Below, piece by piece: positions 1 to 8,167 of a stretch of DNA of 64,000 nucleotides (its first letter is position 1; each line of letters begins with the position of its first letter). The notes below the pieces were generated by a model. It saw only the letters and a program-made list of their open reading frames with translations. It was not told the DNA's origin and ran no database searches. Made by a program: the position numbers and the translations under genes. Location: positions 1-64,000 of the forward strand of contig NZ_NQKW01000009.1 of assembly GCF_002252625.1 (NCBI RefSeq), written 5' to 3'. The DNA comes from Synechococcus sp. 1G10. GTDB taxonomy: Bacteria; Cyanobacteriota; Cyanobacteriia; PCC-6307; Cyanobiaceae.

Positions 1-88
1 TGGCCTGATGGCCGTGGCGCATGACATCAACCAAATGCTCGGCTGGGTTGGTGTCAAATCCGCGCAGACGGGATGAATTGACTTTCAG
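1..88 (-). other. Possible 5' piece of an unidentified gene running off the left edge
   Basis: The minus strand is open from a TGA at 90-92 to the left edge and reads LRGFDTNPAEHLVDVM in the middle, which looks protein-like. I do not recognise the family. No ATG precedes this part; CTG at 86-88 directly follows the stop. The plus strand is also open from base 2 to a TGA at 74-76 (24 codons), so the strand assignment is uncertain. Confidence 0.2.
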
Positions 89-191
89 TCAGCCCTGGGA
101 GTGCTCCTGCATCGGCTAGCGAATTGTGCCCCTGATTCCTCAGCCAGCCAGCAATCCGCTTAACCCAGGAGTGATTCTTACTGCTTCAGAA

Positions 192-210
192 GGGCAGCCG
201 TGTTCTGCCC
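192..210 (-). terminator. Hairpin directly after the patatin gene
   Basis: GGGCAG at 192-197 and CTGCCC at 205-210 form a perfect 6-bp stem with a 7-base loop, two bases past the patatin stop codon. On the minus strand it is followed by TTCTG rather than a long U tract, so it is a weak intrinsic terminator or a 3' stabilising hairpin. Confidence 0.45.
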
Positions 211-211
211 A

Positions 212-1423
212 TCACGCAAAGCCAACCAGGTGATCGAGGCTCACATACTTCTCGCCGTAAGCCGATCCCACACGCTGCAGCTCGGGAATCAGAGATACGT
301 CATCCATACGGGCCATAGCTTCGTCACTCACATCCGTGAGGCCCAGATCATCCAGCCCTCCCCGGCTGGTGAGGGGGTCATAGCGCACATAGGCAAACTG
401 CTTGGCGCCTTTCCAGTTACTCTTTTCCGCCGGCGTATGTGGCGCCTCGATCATGGCGCCGAACTCGCTGTCCACCTCGCCGCCGAAACGGCACTCGCCT
501 AAAACACGGCACACCATGTCCCAGCCCGCCGTGGCGGCGTTCATCAGTGCGGAGGGAATCGTCTTGGCATGGTCGAGTAGCCAGAGCTCCTCTGGGCGCA
601 GATCCGGGCGGGCCGCAGGAGCATTGCCTGTACCCACCGAAACAATCAGCAACTGATCGACTCCTGTTGCCCAACTTATCTTATATGGGCTGGCGGTGGC
701 CATCTGGAAGGCCAGGTAGGCCGGGTTGTTGTAGGTGGTCACGCCTCCGTCCACGAACACGAACTGGTATTCCCTGTCGGTGCGAGGCGCAAAGGTAACC
801 ACTTCCGGCGGGAAGAACGTGGGCGCCGCTGTGCTCGCGCGTACCAGCTGCCACAGCGGCAGATGCAGGTTGCAATCCTCGCGATCCAACTGATTGTATT
901 TTGCTAGCGGGTTGTTGCAAACCGGCCAGGGGGAGTCCGTGCTGTGATTACGCAGCATGAGCATCAGCAGCCCCCGCAGCCTGGTATCACCGAGTTCAAC
1001 GGGGGGATCGCTCTCGTTGAAGATGGAACCAACGCCGGTGAGTTGGCAGCTCAAGGCTTCCTGCAGCAGCAGGGCCAAGGGTTCGGCTTCGTATTTCTGG
1101 TGCAATTTCATATACCACTCAGCCCGTTGGAACATGCTGGCGCCGTTGTTCAAGTAGAAGTCGCGAACTTGGCTCACCGACATACCACAGGACAGGCAAG
1201 CGGCGATGATGCCACCCGTGCTGGTGCCACAGATGAAGTCGAAATAGTCGCCCAGTAGCAGATCGGGCTGCCCAAGCTTTGCGCGAAGATCCGCCTCCAG
1301 CCTGGCGAGGATCTCCACGCTGATCAGCCCGCGAATTCCGCCACCATCGCAGGTGAGAATCTTCTTGGGCCCTGGCATGCTCATCCGAGCCAAGATGGGG
1401 TGATCCGCGGGGATATCAGGCAT
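212..1423 (-). CDS. Patatin-like phospholipase, likely effector of a nucleotide-signalling defence operon
   Basis: This 403-residue protein is predicted to hydrolyse phospholipid acyl esters. The oxyanion-hole motif DGGGIRG lies at residues 26-32, the nucleophile elbow GTSTGG at 66-71 (Ser68), and the catalytic Asp in DGG at 225-227, so the Ser/Asp dyad is complete. It has no signal peptide or membrane segment, as expected for a cytosolic enzyme acting on the inner membrane. It lies 31 bases downstream of the TIR-like/TPR/SLOG-like gene on the same strand, which suggests one transcript. Patatins of this type are known effectors (CapV/CapE) in CBASS immunity. No CD-NTase is visible here, so the immune role is inference; a housekeeping lipase is the alternative. 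Confidence 0.85.
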   Translation of the reverse strand: MPDIPADHPILARMSMPGPKKILTCDGGGIRGLISVEILARLEADLRAKLGQPDLLLGDYFDFICGTSTGGIIAACLSCGMSVSQVRDFYLNNGASMFQRAEWYMKLHQKYEAEPLALLLQEALSCQLTGVGSIFNESDPPVELGDTRLRGLLMLMLRNHSTDSPWPVCNNPLAKYNQLDREDCNLHLPLWQLVRASTAAPTFFPPEVVTFAPRTDREYQFVFVDGGVTTYNNPAYLAFQMATASPYKISWATGVDQLLIVSVGTGNAPAARPDLRPEELWLLDHAKTIPSALMNAATAGWDMVCRVLGECRFGGEVDSEFGAMIEAPHTPAEKSNWKGAKQFAYVRYDPLTSRGGLDDLGLTDVSDEAMARMDDVSLIPELQRVGSAYGEKYVSLDHLVGFA

Positions 1424-1454
1424 GATGGGTGAATCGGTAGTGCAATCAGCTGGC

Positions 1455-3452
1455 CTATGCGCAAGGTAGTGAGCGTGTATCGATCCAACTCACCCTTCCG
1501 GTGCGGCGTTGCACTTCTTGATGCAGATGAGCTGTACCACCAGGGCCATCGCCCCCGGCACCGTTCCAGAGAGCGATGAACCGCACACGAGCAATCCCAC
1601 AAGCCAGAGTGGAGTTGAGGAGCCAGAGATTGCAGCGCTCATAAGCATTCGCCTGCGCTGGTGTTGGTCCCAGTTCGTCTGGCATCAGGCGAATGGGCAG
1701 GGTGAGTCTGTCCTTCATGGCGAAATAGCGATCACGCCATGCTTCTCCATGCACTGATGGAAGCACGGAGCGCTGCAGAAATGTTGCCTCATCGAAGGGC
1801 AGCAGAATCTGGCAGCGCACTTGCCTCTGCTGGGCAGCCTCCAGAAAGATCAGATCACCACCGGCGGCAGCCTGGCAGTAGGCGATGTCCTCGGCTCCGG
1901 CGCCCAGGGCATCGAGTGCAGCACCGATCCTCTCGGTGGCTGCCGCTTCCATGGCGGCAGGGAACCTGGGCTGGGTGCGATCGGGCGCGTCCATGATGTG
2001 GCCGCTGAACAGTATGGCCTGGCGGGGCTGCCAGCGAACACTAAGGGGTGTTGTTGTCTCGATGGCGCGATCCAGAAGAGCGATCGCGGTACTCACCGGT
2101 TCCGGCCGAAAGCCCAGTTCCTGCAGAAGCTGGAGCTGGGAGCGGGTGGATTCGAGCGCAAAACGATCTTTGTCGTTGCGGGCGATCGCCTTTTGATAGG
2201 CAACCTTCACTGTTTCGGGGTTCCCCACCAGAACCTCCAGATCCGCAAGCGTGGTCAGCGCCCAGTACTGTGCGCCCTCGTCTTCTTCGCACTCGGCAGC
2301 AAAGCGCACTGCCCCCGCCATCACCTCCATCGTGTGATCGCGGCTTGGATCATCCGTGAGATGCCGGTTGAGATACATCAGCGTGAGGGCGTTAATGCCG
2401 CTGTAGTAGTGAGCCGGAACAGCGCGGAACCCTTTGCTGTACTGCTCCATTGCCAGGGTCAGCAGCTCGATCGCTTCGGAGGCGGTATCCCGATTCTGCT
2501 CAGGCGTGTTGCCGGGCCGGCGCCATTCCTCCACCCAGGCGTCCTTGTCCACTCGGGCGGCAAGGGCCAGGGTTTCCGCGTCCTTCGGGTGCGCCTCTAA
2601 TGTTTTCCTATAGTGGTCACGAGCACGATCGAGGCTGAAGCCCTGCTCCCCGGCGATCGCCAGTCGCTGCAGGCAGATGCCCTCCTCCTGAAGCGCCTTG
2701 AGGTCGGTGGGCTCGATGGACAGGCCCTTCTCGAGCTGCTCGAGGGCAAAGCGGAATCGTTCGGCGTTGCGCAGAGCGATGCCAGCCGCAATCCAGGCCT
2801 CGCCGCGGAACGCTGCCACAGGGGCTTCATCGGCGAGCACGAGCATGTCCCCGATCTGGCCGGCACGGCGGGCGCGATCGATTCGATCCAGCCAGGCCTC
2901 ATGCTTTTCCCAGAACTCCCGCACGTCACCGATGCGCAGGGTTTTCCAGTCGGGCTCCTGCAGATTGGGCAGCAGGGAGTACACAGGACTGATGCTTCGC
3001 CCCTGCCAGCTCTCCATGGTGGCCTGCACCATGCTGCTGAGGGCCTCGATGTCGCTGGCCAGCGTGGCGGGATCGGGAAGACCATCAAGCAGGCCATAGC
3101 GCAACTTGCGATCGGTGTAGAGATCAAAGGCCGTGGTGACCCTGCCACCGCAGATCAGCACCACTCCACGAGCGCGCAGCGCATGGCGCACTCCGAGTTC
3201 ATACCAGACGTTGGGATTGTCGATGCTGAGGTCGGCCACCACCAGATCGGCGATCAGCAGTTCCTGGAACATATCGGTTCGGATATCGCCAGCACGCTCT
3301 TCCTGGTCGGCGCGGAAAGGCTCCAGGCCAGCTTTTGTGAGGGCGGGCTGAATCAGATCTGCATAGATACGATTGAAGTCGATCAGTCCCCCATCGCCGC
3401 TTGGCTTGCGACCAAAGGGCATAACCACAAAAGCGTGGGGACGTGCAGCCAT
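1455..3452 (-). CDS. TIR/deoxyribosyltransferase-like, TPR and SLOG-like multidomain protein
   Basis: The protein has 665 residues and three parts. Residues 6-105 carry FVVMPFG and NPNVWYELG (Glu85), typical of the TIR-like/nucleoside 2-deoxyribosyltransferase fold that acts on nucleotides such as NAD. Residues about 180-460 are helical with TPR-like repeats and resemble the TRAFs-binding/TPR-S sensor families. From about residue 465 an alpha/beta domain with LFSGHIMDAP, a later GGDLIFLEAA and a C-terminal GPGGTA resembles SLOG nucleotide-ligand domains. It is the promoter-proximal gene of the operon with the patatin gene. Inference: it senses or makes a nucleotide signal that controls the lipase. 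The start is the first ATG; the divergent DUF4062 gene begins 361 bases upstream. Confidence 0.75.
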   Translation of the reverse strand: MAARPHAFVVMPFGRKPSGDGGLIDFNRIYADLIQPALTKAGLEPFRADQEERAGDIRTDMFQELLIADLVVADLSIDNPNVWYELGVRHALRARGVVLICGGRVTTAFDLYTDRKLRYGLLDGLPDPATLASDIEALSSMVQATMESWQGRSISPVYSLLPNLQEPDWKTLRIGDVREFWEKHEAWLDRIDRARRAGQIGDMLVLADEAPVAAFRGEAWIAAGIALRNAERFRFALEQLEKGLSIEPTDLKALQEEGICLQRLAIAGEQGFSLDRARDHYRKTLEAHPKDAETLALAARVDKDAWVEEWRRPGNTPEQNRDTASEAIELLTLAMEQYSKGFRAVPAHYYSGINALTLMYLNRHLTDDPSRDHTMEVMAGAVRFAAECEEDEGAQYWALTTLADLEVLVGNPETVKVAYQKAIARNDKDRFALESTRSQLQLLQELGFRPEPVSTAIALLDRAIETTTPLSVRWQPRQAILFSGHIMDAPDRTQPRFPAAMEAAATERIGAALDALGAGAEDIAYCQAAAGGDLIFLEAAQQRQVRCQILLPFDEATFLQRSVLPSVHGEAWRDRYFAMKDRLTLPIRLMPDELGPTPAQANAYERCNLWLLNSTLACGIARVRFIALWNGAGGDGPGGTAHLHQEVQRRTGRVSWIDTRSLPCA

Positions 3453-3813
3453 AAAGAAAAGTGTGTCCAGTGCTTATAGAATAACCAGATCCGTCATGAG
3501 AAACAAGACTTGGCAATCTGAACAGAGAATGAATCATGCAGAGGCCAAGACCTACAGCATGAGGATGGTATGGATTCCAACACTATCGAGAGCGAGGATC
3601 CGTTGTTGTCCGAAGCTTGGAAGCGATTGGCGAGAGGATCAAGCATCGGGCCGGTTGGCGTTGGCGCAAGATCAGCTATAGAAGGTCTACCTGAGAGACG
3701 TCTTCAGATCAACAATTTGGCCCATACTCCTAGCCGGTGTTGACCAACGTAACGCCTGACCAAATCATCGGCAATCGGACTATGGTGATTGAGACAGTAA
3801 CGGAGTGCAGTGA
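3453..3813. promoter_or_regulatory. Divergent intergenic region of the defence-like locus
   Basis: These 361 bases separate the two outward-facing genes and should hold both promoters. They are clearly more AT-rich than the flanking core genes, consistent with foreign DNA. I see no convincing operator repeat. The only coding candidate is the short plus-strand frame at 3570-3743, listed separately. Confidence 0.45.
3570..3743 (+). CDS. Possible 57-residue protein inside the defence-like locus
   Basis: An ATG at 3570 is preceded by GAGG at a plausible Shine-Dalgarno distance and opens a 57-codon frame ending at TGA 3741-3743. The product begins MDSNTIESEDPLLSEAW, is acidic at the N-terminus and basic later, and matches no family I know. 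It sits between the divergent genes. It could be a small regulator or partner, or a chance frame. Confidence 0.3.
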   Translation: MDSNTIESEDPLLSEAWKRLARGSSIGPVGVGARSAIEGLPERRLQINNLAHTPSRC

Positions 3814-4752
3814 ATGACTGGGCATGGATCTGTCGGCGGTTCACGAGTCTTCATCAGTTCTGTAATGCGTGATTATTCAGACCGGCGTACCGCGGCCGAA
3901 CAGGCGGTGCGTTTTCTTGGCATGGAACCCGTTCTCGCTGAAGATCTGGTGGCATCTGGGGGTGCGCCGAGGGAGGTTATCCTCAACGATGTTATCCCAG
4001 ATTGCGATGCGTTCTTGGGGATCTATGGGTCCCGCTACGGCTGGACTGGTGCAAAAAGCAGCCATTCACCCACTGAGGAGGAATATGATCGGGCCCGTGA
4101 ACTGTTCAAGCCTATCTACGCCTTCATTGACCGCACCGATAACGAAGACATTGAGCCGCGTCAGCAAGATTTTCTTCAGAAAGTGCAAAACTGGGATGTG
4201 GGGGTTCTACGGAGAGAGTTCACCACCACTCGTGAGTTGCAAGAGATGGTGGCTGAAGCCCTTAGCAAGAGCCGCCTCTCACCTTGCTATCGGCACTTTC
4301 TTCGCCGACTCATCAAAGAGATACATAACATCAATGGATTGGTGTTTCACGAGAAAGACCAGCCATTCTCTCCTTGTTTTGATCTTATCCTCCACTGTCC
4401 GTCCAGCCAATTGACCGGCAATGATGACTTTTTTGTTGCCGTAGTTTCCGGCGACGAATATAATCGTCAGCAGATCTCCCAGGCGAGACATTCCTGGTTT
4501 GAAGATGTAAATAGACAGATCGGAGCAGGCTTCTGGAAGGCACGTGGCGCCTACCTTCAATTGCTCATTGTTGCCGAGAGGAATCCTTTTGCCCTAACCA
4601 AGGCGGATCTAGAGAAAGACAAACGCATCGGATCTTCCACAAACTTCGAAGAAGTCTTTGTCAATCTTTCCGCCTCATCGATGGATCTTGCTCCAGGCAT
4701 CCCTTCGTGGGTGCATCCTTTGAGGGATGCAATTAAGCGATGCCTGGAGTAG
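3814..4752 (+). CDS. DUF4062 (TIR-like) domain protein with unknown C-terminal domain
   Basis: The 312-residue product starts with a DUF4062 domain at about residues 10-100, marked by RVFISSVMRDYSDRR, a central VIPDCDAFLGIYGSRYGW block and the SPTEEEYDRA block. DUF4062 belongs to the wider TIR-like/SLOG-associated fold group found in prokaryotic conflict systems and NTPase-linked sensors. Residues about 155-312 form a second domain that I do not recognise. Codon and base use are more AT-rich than in the neighbours, which suggests horizontal transfer. The gene is divergent from the TIR-like/patatin operon and ends 73 bases before an IS5-group transposase. Its role in immunity is inferred from context only. 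Confidence 0.7.
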   Translation: MTGHGSVGGSRVFISSVMRDYSDRRTAAEQAVRFLGMEPVLAEDLVASGGAPREVILNDVIPDCDAFLGIYGSRYGWTGAKSSHSPTEEEYDRARELFKPIYAFIDRTDNEDIEPRQQDFLQKVQNWDVGVLRREFTTTRELQEMVAEALSKSRLSPCYRHFLRRLIKEIHNINGLVFHEKDQPFSPCFDLILHCPSSQLTGNDDFFVAVVSGDEYNRQQISQARHSWFEDVNRQIGAGFWKARGAYLQLLIVAERNPFALTKADLEKDKRIGSSTNFEEVFVNLSASSMDLAPGIPSWVHPLRDAIKRCLE

Positions 4753-4824
4753 CGAAGGAAACCCTTGAAAACCCAGCTAATCCACGCAACAATTCCCCTG
4801 TGATCACAGCACTCATCGCGGTTC

Positions 4825-5967
4825 ATGGGCGGCAAGCAGCTCGGTCACCGCTTCGCGGAAGTCTTCGCCTACGGTGATTACGAGCAAACCACGGCTAGGA
4901 AGCGCACCAAACGCGAGCGATTTCTTGCTCAGATGGAGGCGGTTGTTCCCTGGAAGCCGCTGATTGAGCTGATCGAGTCTTACTACCCCAAGGCCAGCGC
5001 CAAAGGAGGCCGTCCTCCTTACCCATTGGAGACCATGCTGCGGATTCACCTGATGCAGCAGTGGTACGACCTCAGTTATCCAGCCATGGAGGATGCGCTG
5101 ATTGAAGTACCGATGATGCTGCGGTTCGCTGACATCGAACTGATCAGCGACAGGATCCCGGACGAGACCACGATCCTCAGCTTCCGCCACCTGCTGGAGA
5201 AGCACGATCTCGGCAAGCAGATCTTTGAGGCGGTGAAAGCCCACCTCAAGGCCAACGGCATGGCCATGAAGCAGGGCACGATCATCGATGCCACCTTGAT
5301 CGCTGCGCCCAGCCCCACCAAGAACAAGAAGGGTGAGAGGGATCCCGAGATGCACCAGACCTGCAAGGGCAAGCAGTGGCATCACCGCTTCGCGGAAGGC
5401 TTTGCCTACGGCATGAAAGTCCACATCGGTGTGGACAAGGACAATGGCCTCATCCACTCGGTGGAGACGACGGCTGCCAACGTGCATGACCTCACGCCAG
5501 CACCAGACCTCCTTCACGGCGAAGAGACGGTGGTGTATGCCGACGCTGGCTACCAGGGAATCGAGAAGCGCCCAGAGATGGAGGGCAAGGGCATCGGCTT
5601 CCGAGTTGCGATGCGGCCGGGGAAGCGGCGCGCCCTACCCGATACCCCGGAAGGAAGGCTGGATGATCTGATCGAGAAAGCCAAGGCCCACATCCGCTCG
5701 AAAGGTGAGCATCCGTTTCGCGTGATCAAGCCCCAGTTCGGCTTCCAGAAGACCCGGCTGCGGGGCATGCTCAAGAACCGCTGCAAGGTGAATGTGTTGG
5801 CAGCCCTAGCGAACCTATTCATGGCCCGCTATCAGTTGCTAGCTAGCAATCCAGTTCCACCACCCGCTGCAGCGTGGCCTCGAACGCCAGCTGGATCGTC
5901 AGGCAGCTCTGCTGCAGCTCCAGCCACTCGATCGCACCATCACGCCAGTGGAGCCACTGCTCACTGA
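4825..5967 (+). CDS. IS5-group (IS5 family) DDE transposase with two in-frame 24-bp insertions
   Basis: The frame closely follows the E. coli IS5 transposase as I remember it: an RPPYPLETMLRIHLMQQWY block, the first Asp in IIDATLI, the second in YADAGYQG and the Glu in GEHPFRVIKPQFG, so the DDE triad is present. Two decapeptides, HRFAEVFAYG (residues 8-17) and HRFAEGFAYG (187-196), interrupt otherwise conserved stretches; each adds eight residues. After LFMARYQLLASN (about 5846) the frame runs into unrelated proline/alanine-rich sequence, so the native C-terminus and right end appear lost. It could still be catalytically competent, but movement without a right inverted repeat is doubtful. Confidence 0.88.
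   Translation: MGGKQLGHRFAEVFAYGDYEQTTARKRTKRERFLAQMEAVVPWKPLIELIESYYPKASAKGGRPPYPLETMLRIHLMQQWYDLSYPAMEDALIEVPMMLRFADIELISDRIPDETTILSFRHLLEKHDLGKQIFEAVKAHLKANGMAMKQGTIIDATLIAAPSPTKNKKGERDPEMHQTCKGKQWHHRFAEGFAYGMKVHIGVDKDNGLIHSVETTAANVHDLTPAPDLLHGEETVVYADAGYQGIEKRPEMEGKGIGFRVAMRPGKRRALPDTPEGRLDDLIEKAKAHIRSKGEHPFRVIKPQFGFQKTRLRGMLKNRCKVNVLAALANLFMARYQLLASNPVPPPAAAWPRTPAGSSGSSAAAPATRSHHHASGATAH
4845..4874 (+). repeat. Small palindromic repeat copy 1, in frame in the transposase
   Basis: This 30-base stretch matches 5382-5411 at 28 of 30 positions. It contains CCGCTTCGCGG, a CCGC/GCGG mini-hairpin, and adds eight codons to the N-terminus of the transposase. It looks like a mobile mini-repeat that inserted without breaking the reading frame. 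Confidence 0.65.
5382..5411 (+). repeat. Small palindromic repeat copy 2, in frame in the transposase
   Basis: This second copy carries two tandem mini-hairpins, CCGC-TTC-GCGG and AGGC-TTT-GCCT. It splits the conserved transposase segment KQWH / GMKVHIGVD. The two differences from copy 1 lie in the second hairpin. Confidence 0.7.
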
Positions 5968-5986
5968 TCTGGTCTTGAATGTTCAC
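5843..5986 (-). pseudogene. Possible remnant frame antisense to the transposase tail
   Basis: A GTG at 5984-5986, directly after an in-frame TAA, opens 47 codons (VNIQDQISEQWLHWRDGAIE at the N-terminus) ending at TAG 5843-5845. It covers exactly the stretch where the transposase loses homology. I do not recognise it; it may be the C-terminal piece of a gene disrupted when the island formed. Confidence 0.25.
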
Positions 5987-6217
5987 TTACTCAACAAAGC
6001 ATGCCGCACTTAGGTGGACATTTTTGTATAAGAATAGACGCTGGCTTGTACGTCTGAATGTTTGCGCTACTACTGCAGAGTATCTAGAGAATCCAGCTCA
6101 ACTGCATACTTGTGACACTTTGAATATCAGGTCAATTCTGAACAAACAAGTTTAACCTATTCGAAGTCTCCCTACGGCATCGTGGCCTGTGATTGGCCAG
6201 CCAGGTCGACCCCCAGA

Positions 6218-7483
6218 TCAGCCCCGACCCCGGGGCCGGCTTTCGCGCGAAATGGGCTGGCTGCGGGGGGAACCGCTGCGGGAACTGTTGCGTCTGGGGG
6301 CTGGGGAGCCAGAGCCACGGCGGCCACCCTTACCCCGACCACCACTGAGGTCGAGGGGGGGAGCTGAAAGGATGGTGGGCTCGAAGCCGGGGATCTCCGC
6401 CCGGGGCAGAGCGTTGCCGATCACTTTCTCGATCGCCCGCAGCAGTTCGTGTTCCTCGGCAGCCACCAGGGAGAGGGCATGGCCGCTCTGGCCGGCCCGC
6501 CCGGTGCGTCCGATGCGGTGCACGTAGTCCTCGGCCACGTTGGGCAGATCCAGGTTCACCACATGGGGCAGTTGCTCGATGTCGAGGCCGCGAGCGGCCA
6601 GGTCGGTGGCCACCAGCACCCGCAGCTCACCGCTCTTGAAGCTGGCCAGGGCCCGGGTGCGGGCACCCTGGCTCTTGTTGCCATGGATGGCCATGGCGGC
6701 CACACCCTCATGGCTCAGGCGTTCCGCCAGGCGGTTGGCGCCGTGCTTGGTGCGGGAAAACACCAACACCTGCTGCCAGTTGTTGCTGCGGATCAGGTGG
6801 GAGAGCAGATCGCCCTTGCGCGCCATGTCACAGGGGTGCATCACCTGCTCCACCAAGGGGGCCGCCCTGTTCTCGGGTGTGGCCTGCAGCTGCACGGGCT
6901 GGTGGAGCAGGCCGTGGGCCAGCTTGCGGATCGAGGGGTTAAAGGTGGCGGAGAACAGCAGGTTCTGGCGCTTGGGCGGCAGCAGGGCCAGGATTTTCTG
7001 GATGTCGCGGATGAAGCCCATGTCGAGCATGCGATCGGCTTCATCAAGCACCAGGATCTCGAGCCGGTCGAAGCGGATCGCGTTCTGCTGGTAGAGGTCC
7101 ATCAGGCGGCCGGGAGTGGCCACCAGCACATCAGCGCCGCGGCGCAGCCGCTGCATCTGGGGGTTGACCTTGACGCCACCGAACACCACATCGCCGCGCA
7201 GGTCGAGGAAGCGGCCATAGGCCTGGACGCTCTCCGCCACCTGGGCCGCCAGCTCGCGAGTGGGAGTGAGCACAAGGGCGCGCACCTGATTGTTGCGGGC
7301 ATGGGGCCCGTGGCGCAGGCGCTCCAGCATCGGCAACGTGAAACCGGCTGTCTTGCCGGTGCCGGTCTGGGCGGCGGCCATCACATCACGGCCGCTGAGC
7401 ACGGCCGGAATCGACTGCACCTGGATCGGCGACGGACAGGTGTAGCCCTTAAGCGCGATGGCCTTCAGCAGTGGCTCGGACAA
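6218..7483 (-). CDS. rhlE: RhlE-type DEAD-box RNA helicase
   Basis: The product is an ATP-dependent RNA helicase with the Q motif ([11 protein letters not shown]), [22 protein letters not shown] and [10 protein letters not shown]. It ends in an Arg/Gly/Ser-rich basic tail typical of RhlE proteins that bind rRNA or mRNA. The only canonical start is TTG at 7483. However, the frame stays open upstream and encodes VQDFASFG, the usual RhlE N-terminal block, without any ATG/GTG/TTG before a TAG about 45 codons upstream. The true start is therefore probably a rare codon a little upstream. It is the first core gene after the island and is transcribed alone. Confidence 0.9.
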   Translation of the reverse strand: MSEPLLKAIALKGYTCPSPIQVQSIPAVLSGRDVMAAAQTGTGKTAGFTLPMLERLRHGPHARNNQVRALVLTPTRELAAQVAESVQAYGRFLDLRGDVVFGGVKVNPQMQRLRRGADVLVATPGRLMDLYQQNAIRFDRLEILVLDEADRMLDMGFIRDIQKILALLPPKRQNLLFSATFNPSIRKLAHGLLHQPVQLQATPENRAAPLVEQVMHPCDMARKGDLLSHLIRSNNWQQVLVFSRTKHGANRLAERLSHEGVAAMAIHGNKSQGARTRALASFKSGELRVLVATDLAARGLDIEQLPHVVNLDLPNVAEDYVHRIGRTGRAGQSGHALSLVAAEEHELLRAIEKVIGNALPRAEIPGFEPTILSAPPLDLSGGRGKGGRRGSGSPAPRRNSSRSGSPRSQPISRESRPRGRG

Positions 7484-7637
7484 CCCGAAGGAGGCGAAAT
7501 CCTGGACCGGGCTTCCGGAGGCGGCTGGATCGGCCCCTGAAATGGTCGGGCTGATCTGCTCCTCTCCCGGAGCTGGGTGGGTCAGGCGGGAAATCGGAGC
7601 AGTCCTCAGAAGACACCTACCCTAAGAGAACGGGGCT

Positions 7638-8129
7638 GTGACGATGGGAACAGCGGCCAGGCCCTTGGATCCATGTCTTGATGCGGCGATGATTCCCACC
7701 TTCTCCAGCCGTGGTCGTCGAGGCGCTGCAGAGGCGGCCTACTGGCGGCGGCATCCACCAACGTCCTGGAAAGCCAGCCAGGCCCTGCTCACCACAGGGG
7801 TGGTGATTGAAGCGGGAGCAGAGATTTCGGCGGTTCCTCAACCAGTTGAGGACTCAGCAGTTCAGGACTCAGAAGTTCAGGCGACAGCTGTTCTGCCGAC
7901 ACCCGCACAGGCCAGGCAGCCACAGCTGAGCGAAGACACCCGCAGAGAGTGGCTGATGCTGCTGGTCTGGGCAGCGGTCGTGCTGATCGATGCGGCCATG
8001 GCCCTGAGGGAACTGGCTGCGCCATTGGCAGCACTCCTGCACGAAAAAGCCCCGTGGAGCCGCCGCCAAAGGCGTACCCACAGGGCCATCAGAGGGAGCT
8101 GGCAGGCCCAAGCGGCCGGCCTGCCTTGA
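7638..8129 (+). CDS. Hypothetical protein with one membrane segment
   Basis: The product has 163 residues from GTG 7638 (ATG at 7644 and 7689 are alternatives). A Glu/Val/Gln-rich middle is followed by a single hydrophobic segment, WLMLLVWAAVVLIDAAMAL, at about residues 105-124 and a basic, Arg-rich tail, so the C-terminus should be cytoplasmic. I recognise no family. It converges with pntB, separated by a nested hairpin. Confidence 0.5.
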   Translation: MTMGTAARPLDPCLDAAMIPTFSSRGRRGAAEAAYWRRHPPTSWKASQALLTTGVVIEAGAEISAVPQPVEDSAVQDSEVQATAVLPTPAQARQPQLSEDTRREWLMLLVWAAVVLIDAAMALRELAAPLAALLHEKAPWSRRQRRTHRAIRGSWQAQAAGLP

Positions 8130-8165
8130 AGAAGTAGGGATGCCGCGGAGCGCGGAGGTCTTCTT
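8129..8165. terminator. Nested stem-loop between convergent genes
   Basis: AAGAAG (8129-8134) pairs with CTTCTT (8160-8165), and inside it CCGCG (8143-8147) pairs with CGCGG (8151-8155). Its position between the stop codons of the convergent hypothetical gene and pntB fits a bidirectional terminator. On the minus strand it is not followed by a strong U tract. Confidence 0.5.
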
Positions 8166-8167
8166 GC

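Larger units (their letters stand above)
4770..5850 (+). mobile_element. IS5-group insertion sequence, right end apparently lost
   Basis: The element is defined by its transposase. I could not find a matching pair of roughly 16-bp terminal inverted repeats: the 72 bases before the start codon contain no sequence whose complement recurs after 5840. The abrupt loss of transposase homology near 5846 suggests a truncated right end. Outer limits are estimates. Confidence 0.5.

Noticed and set aside
212-3452. Classical CBASS locus
   Set aside because: No CD-NTase (GS-x9-DxD type) frame is visible on either strand in the island, so the CBASS name was not used.
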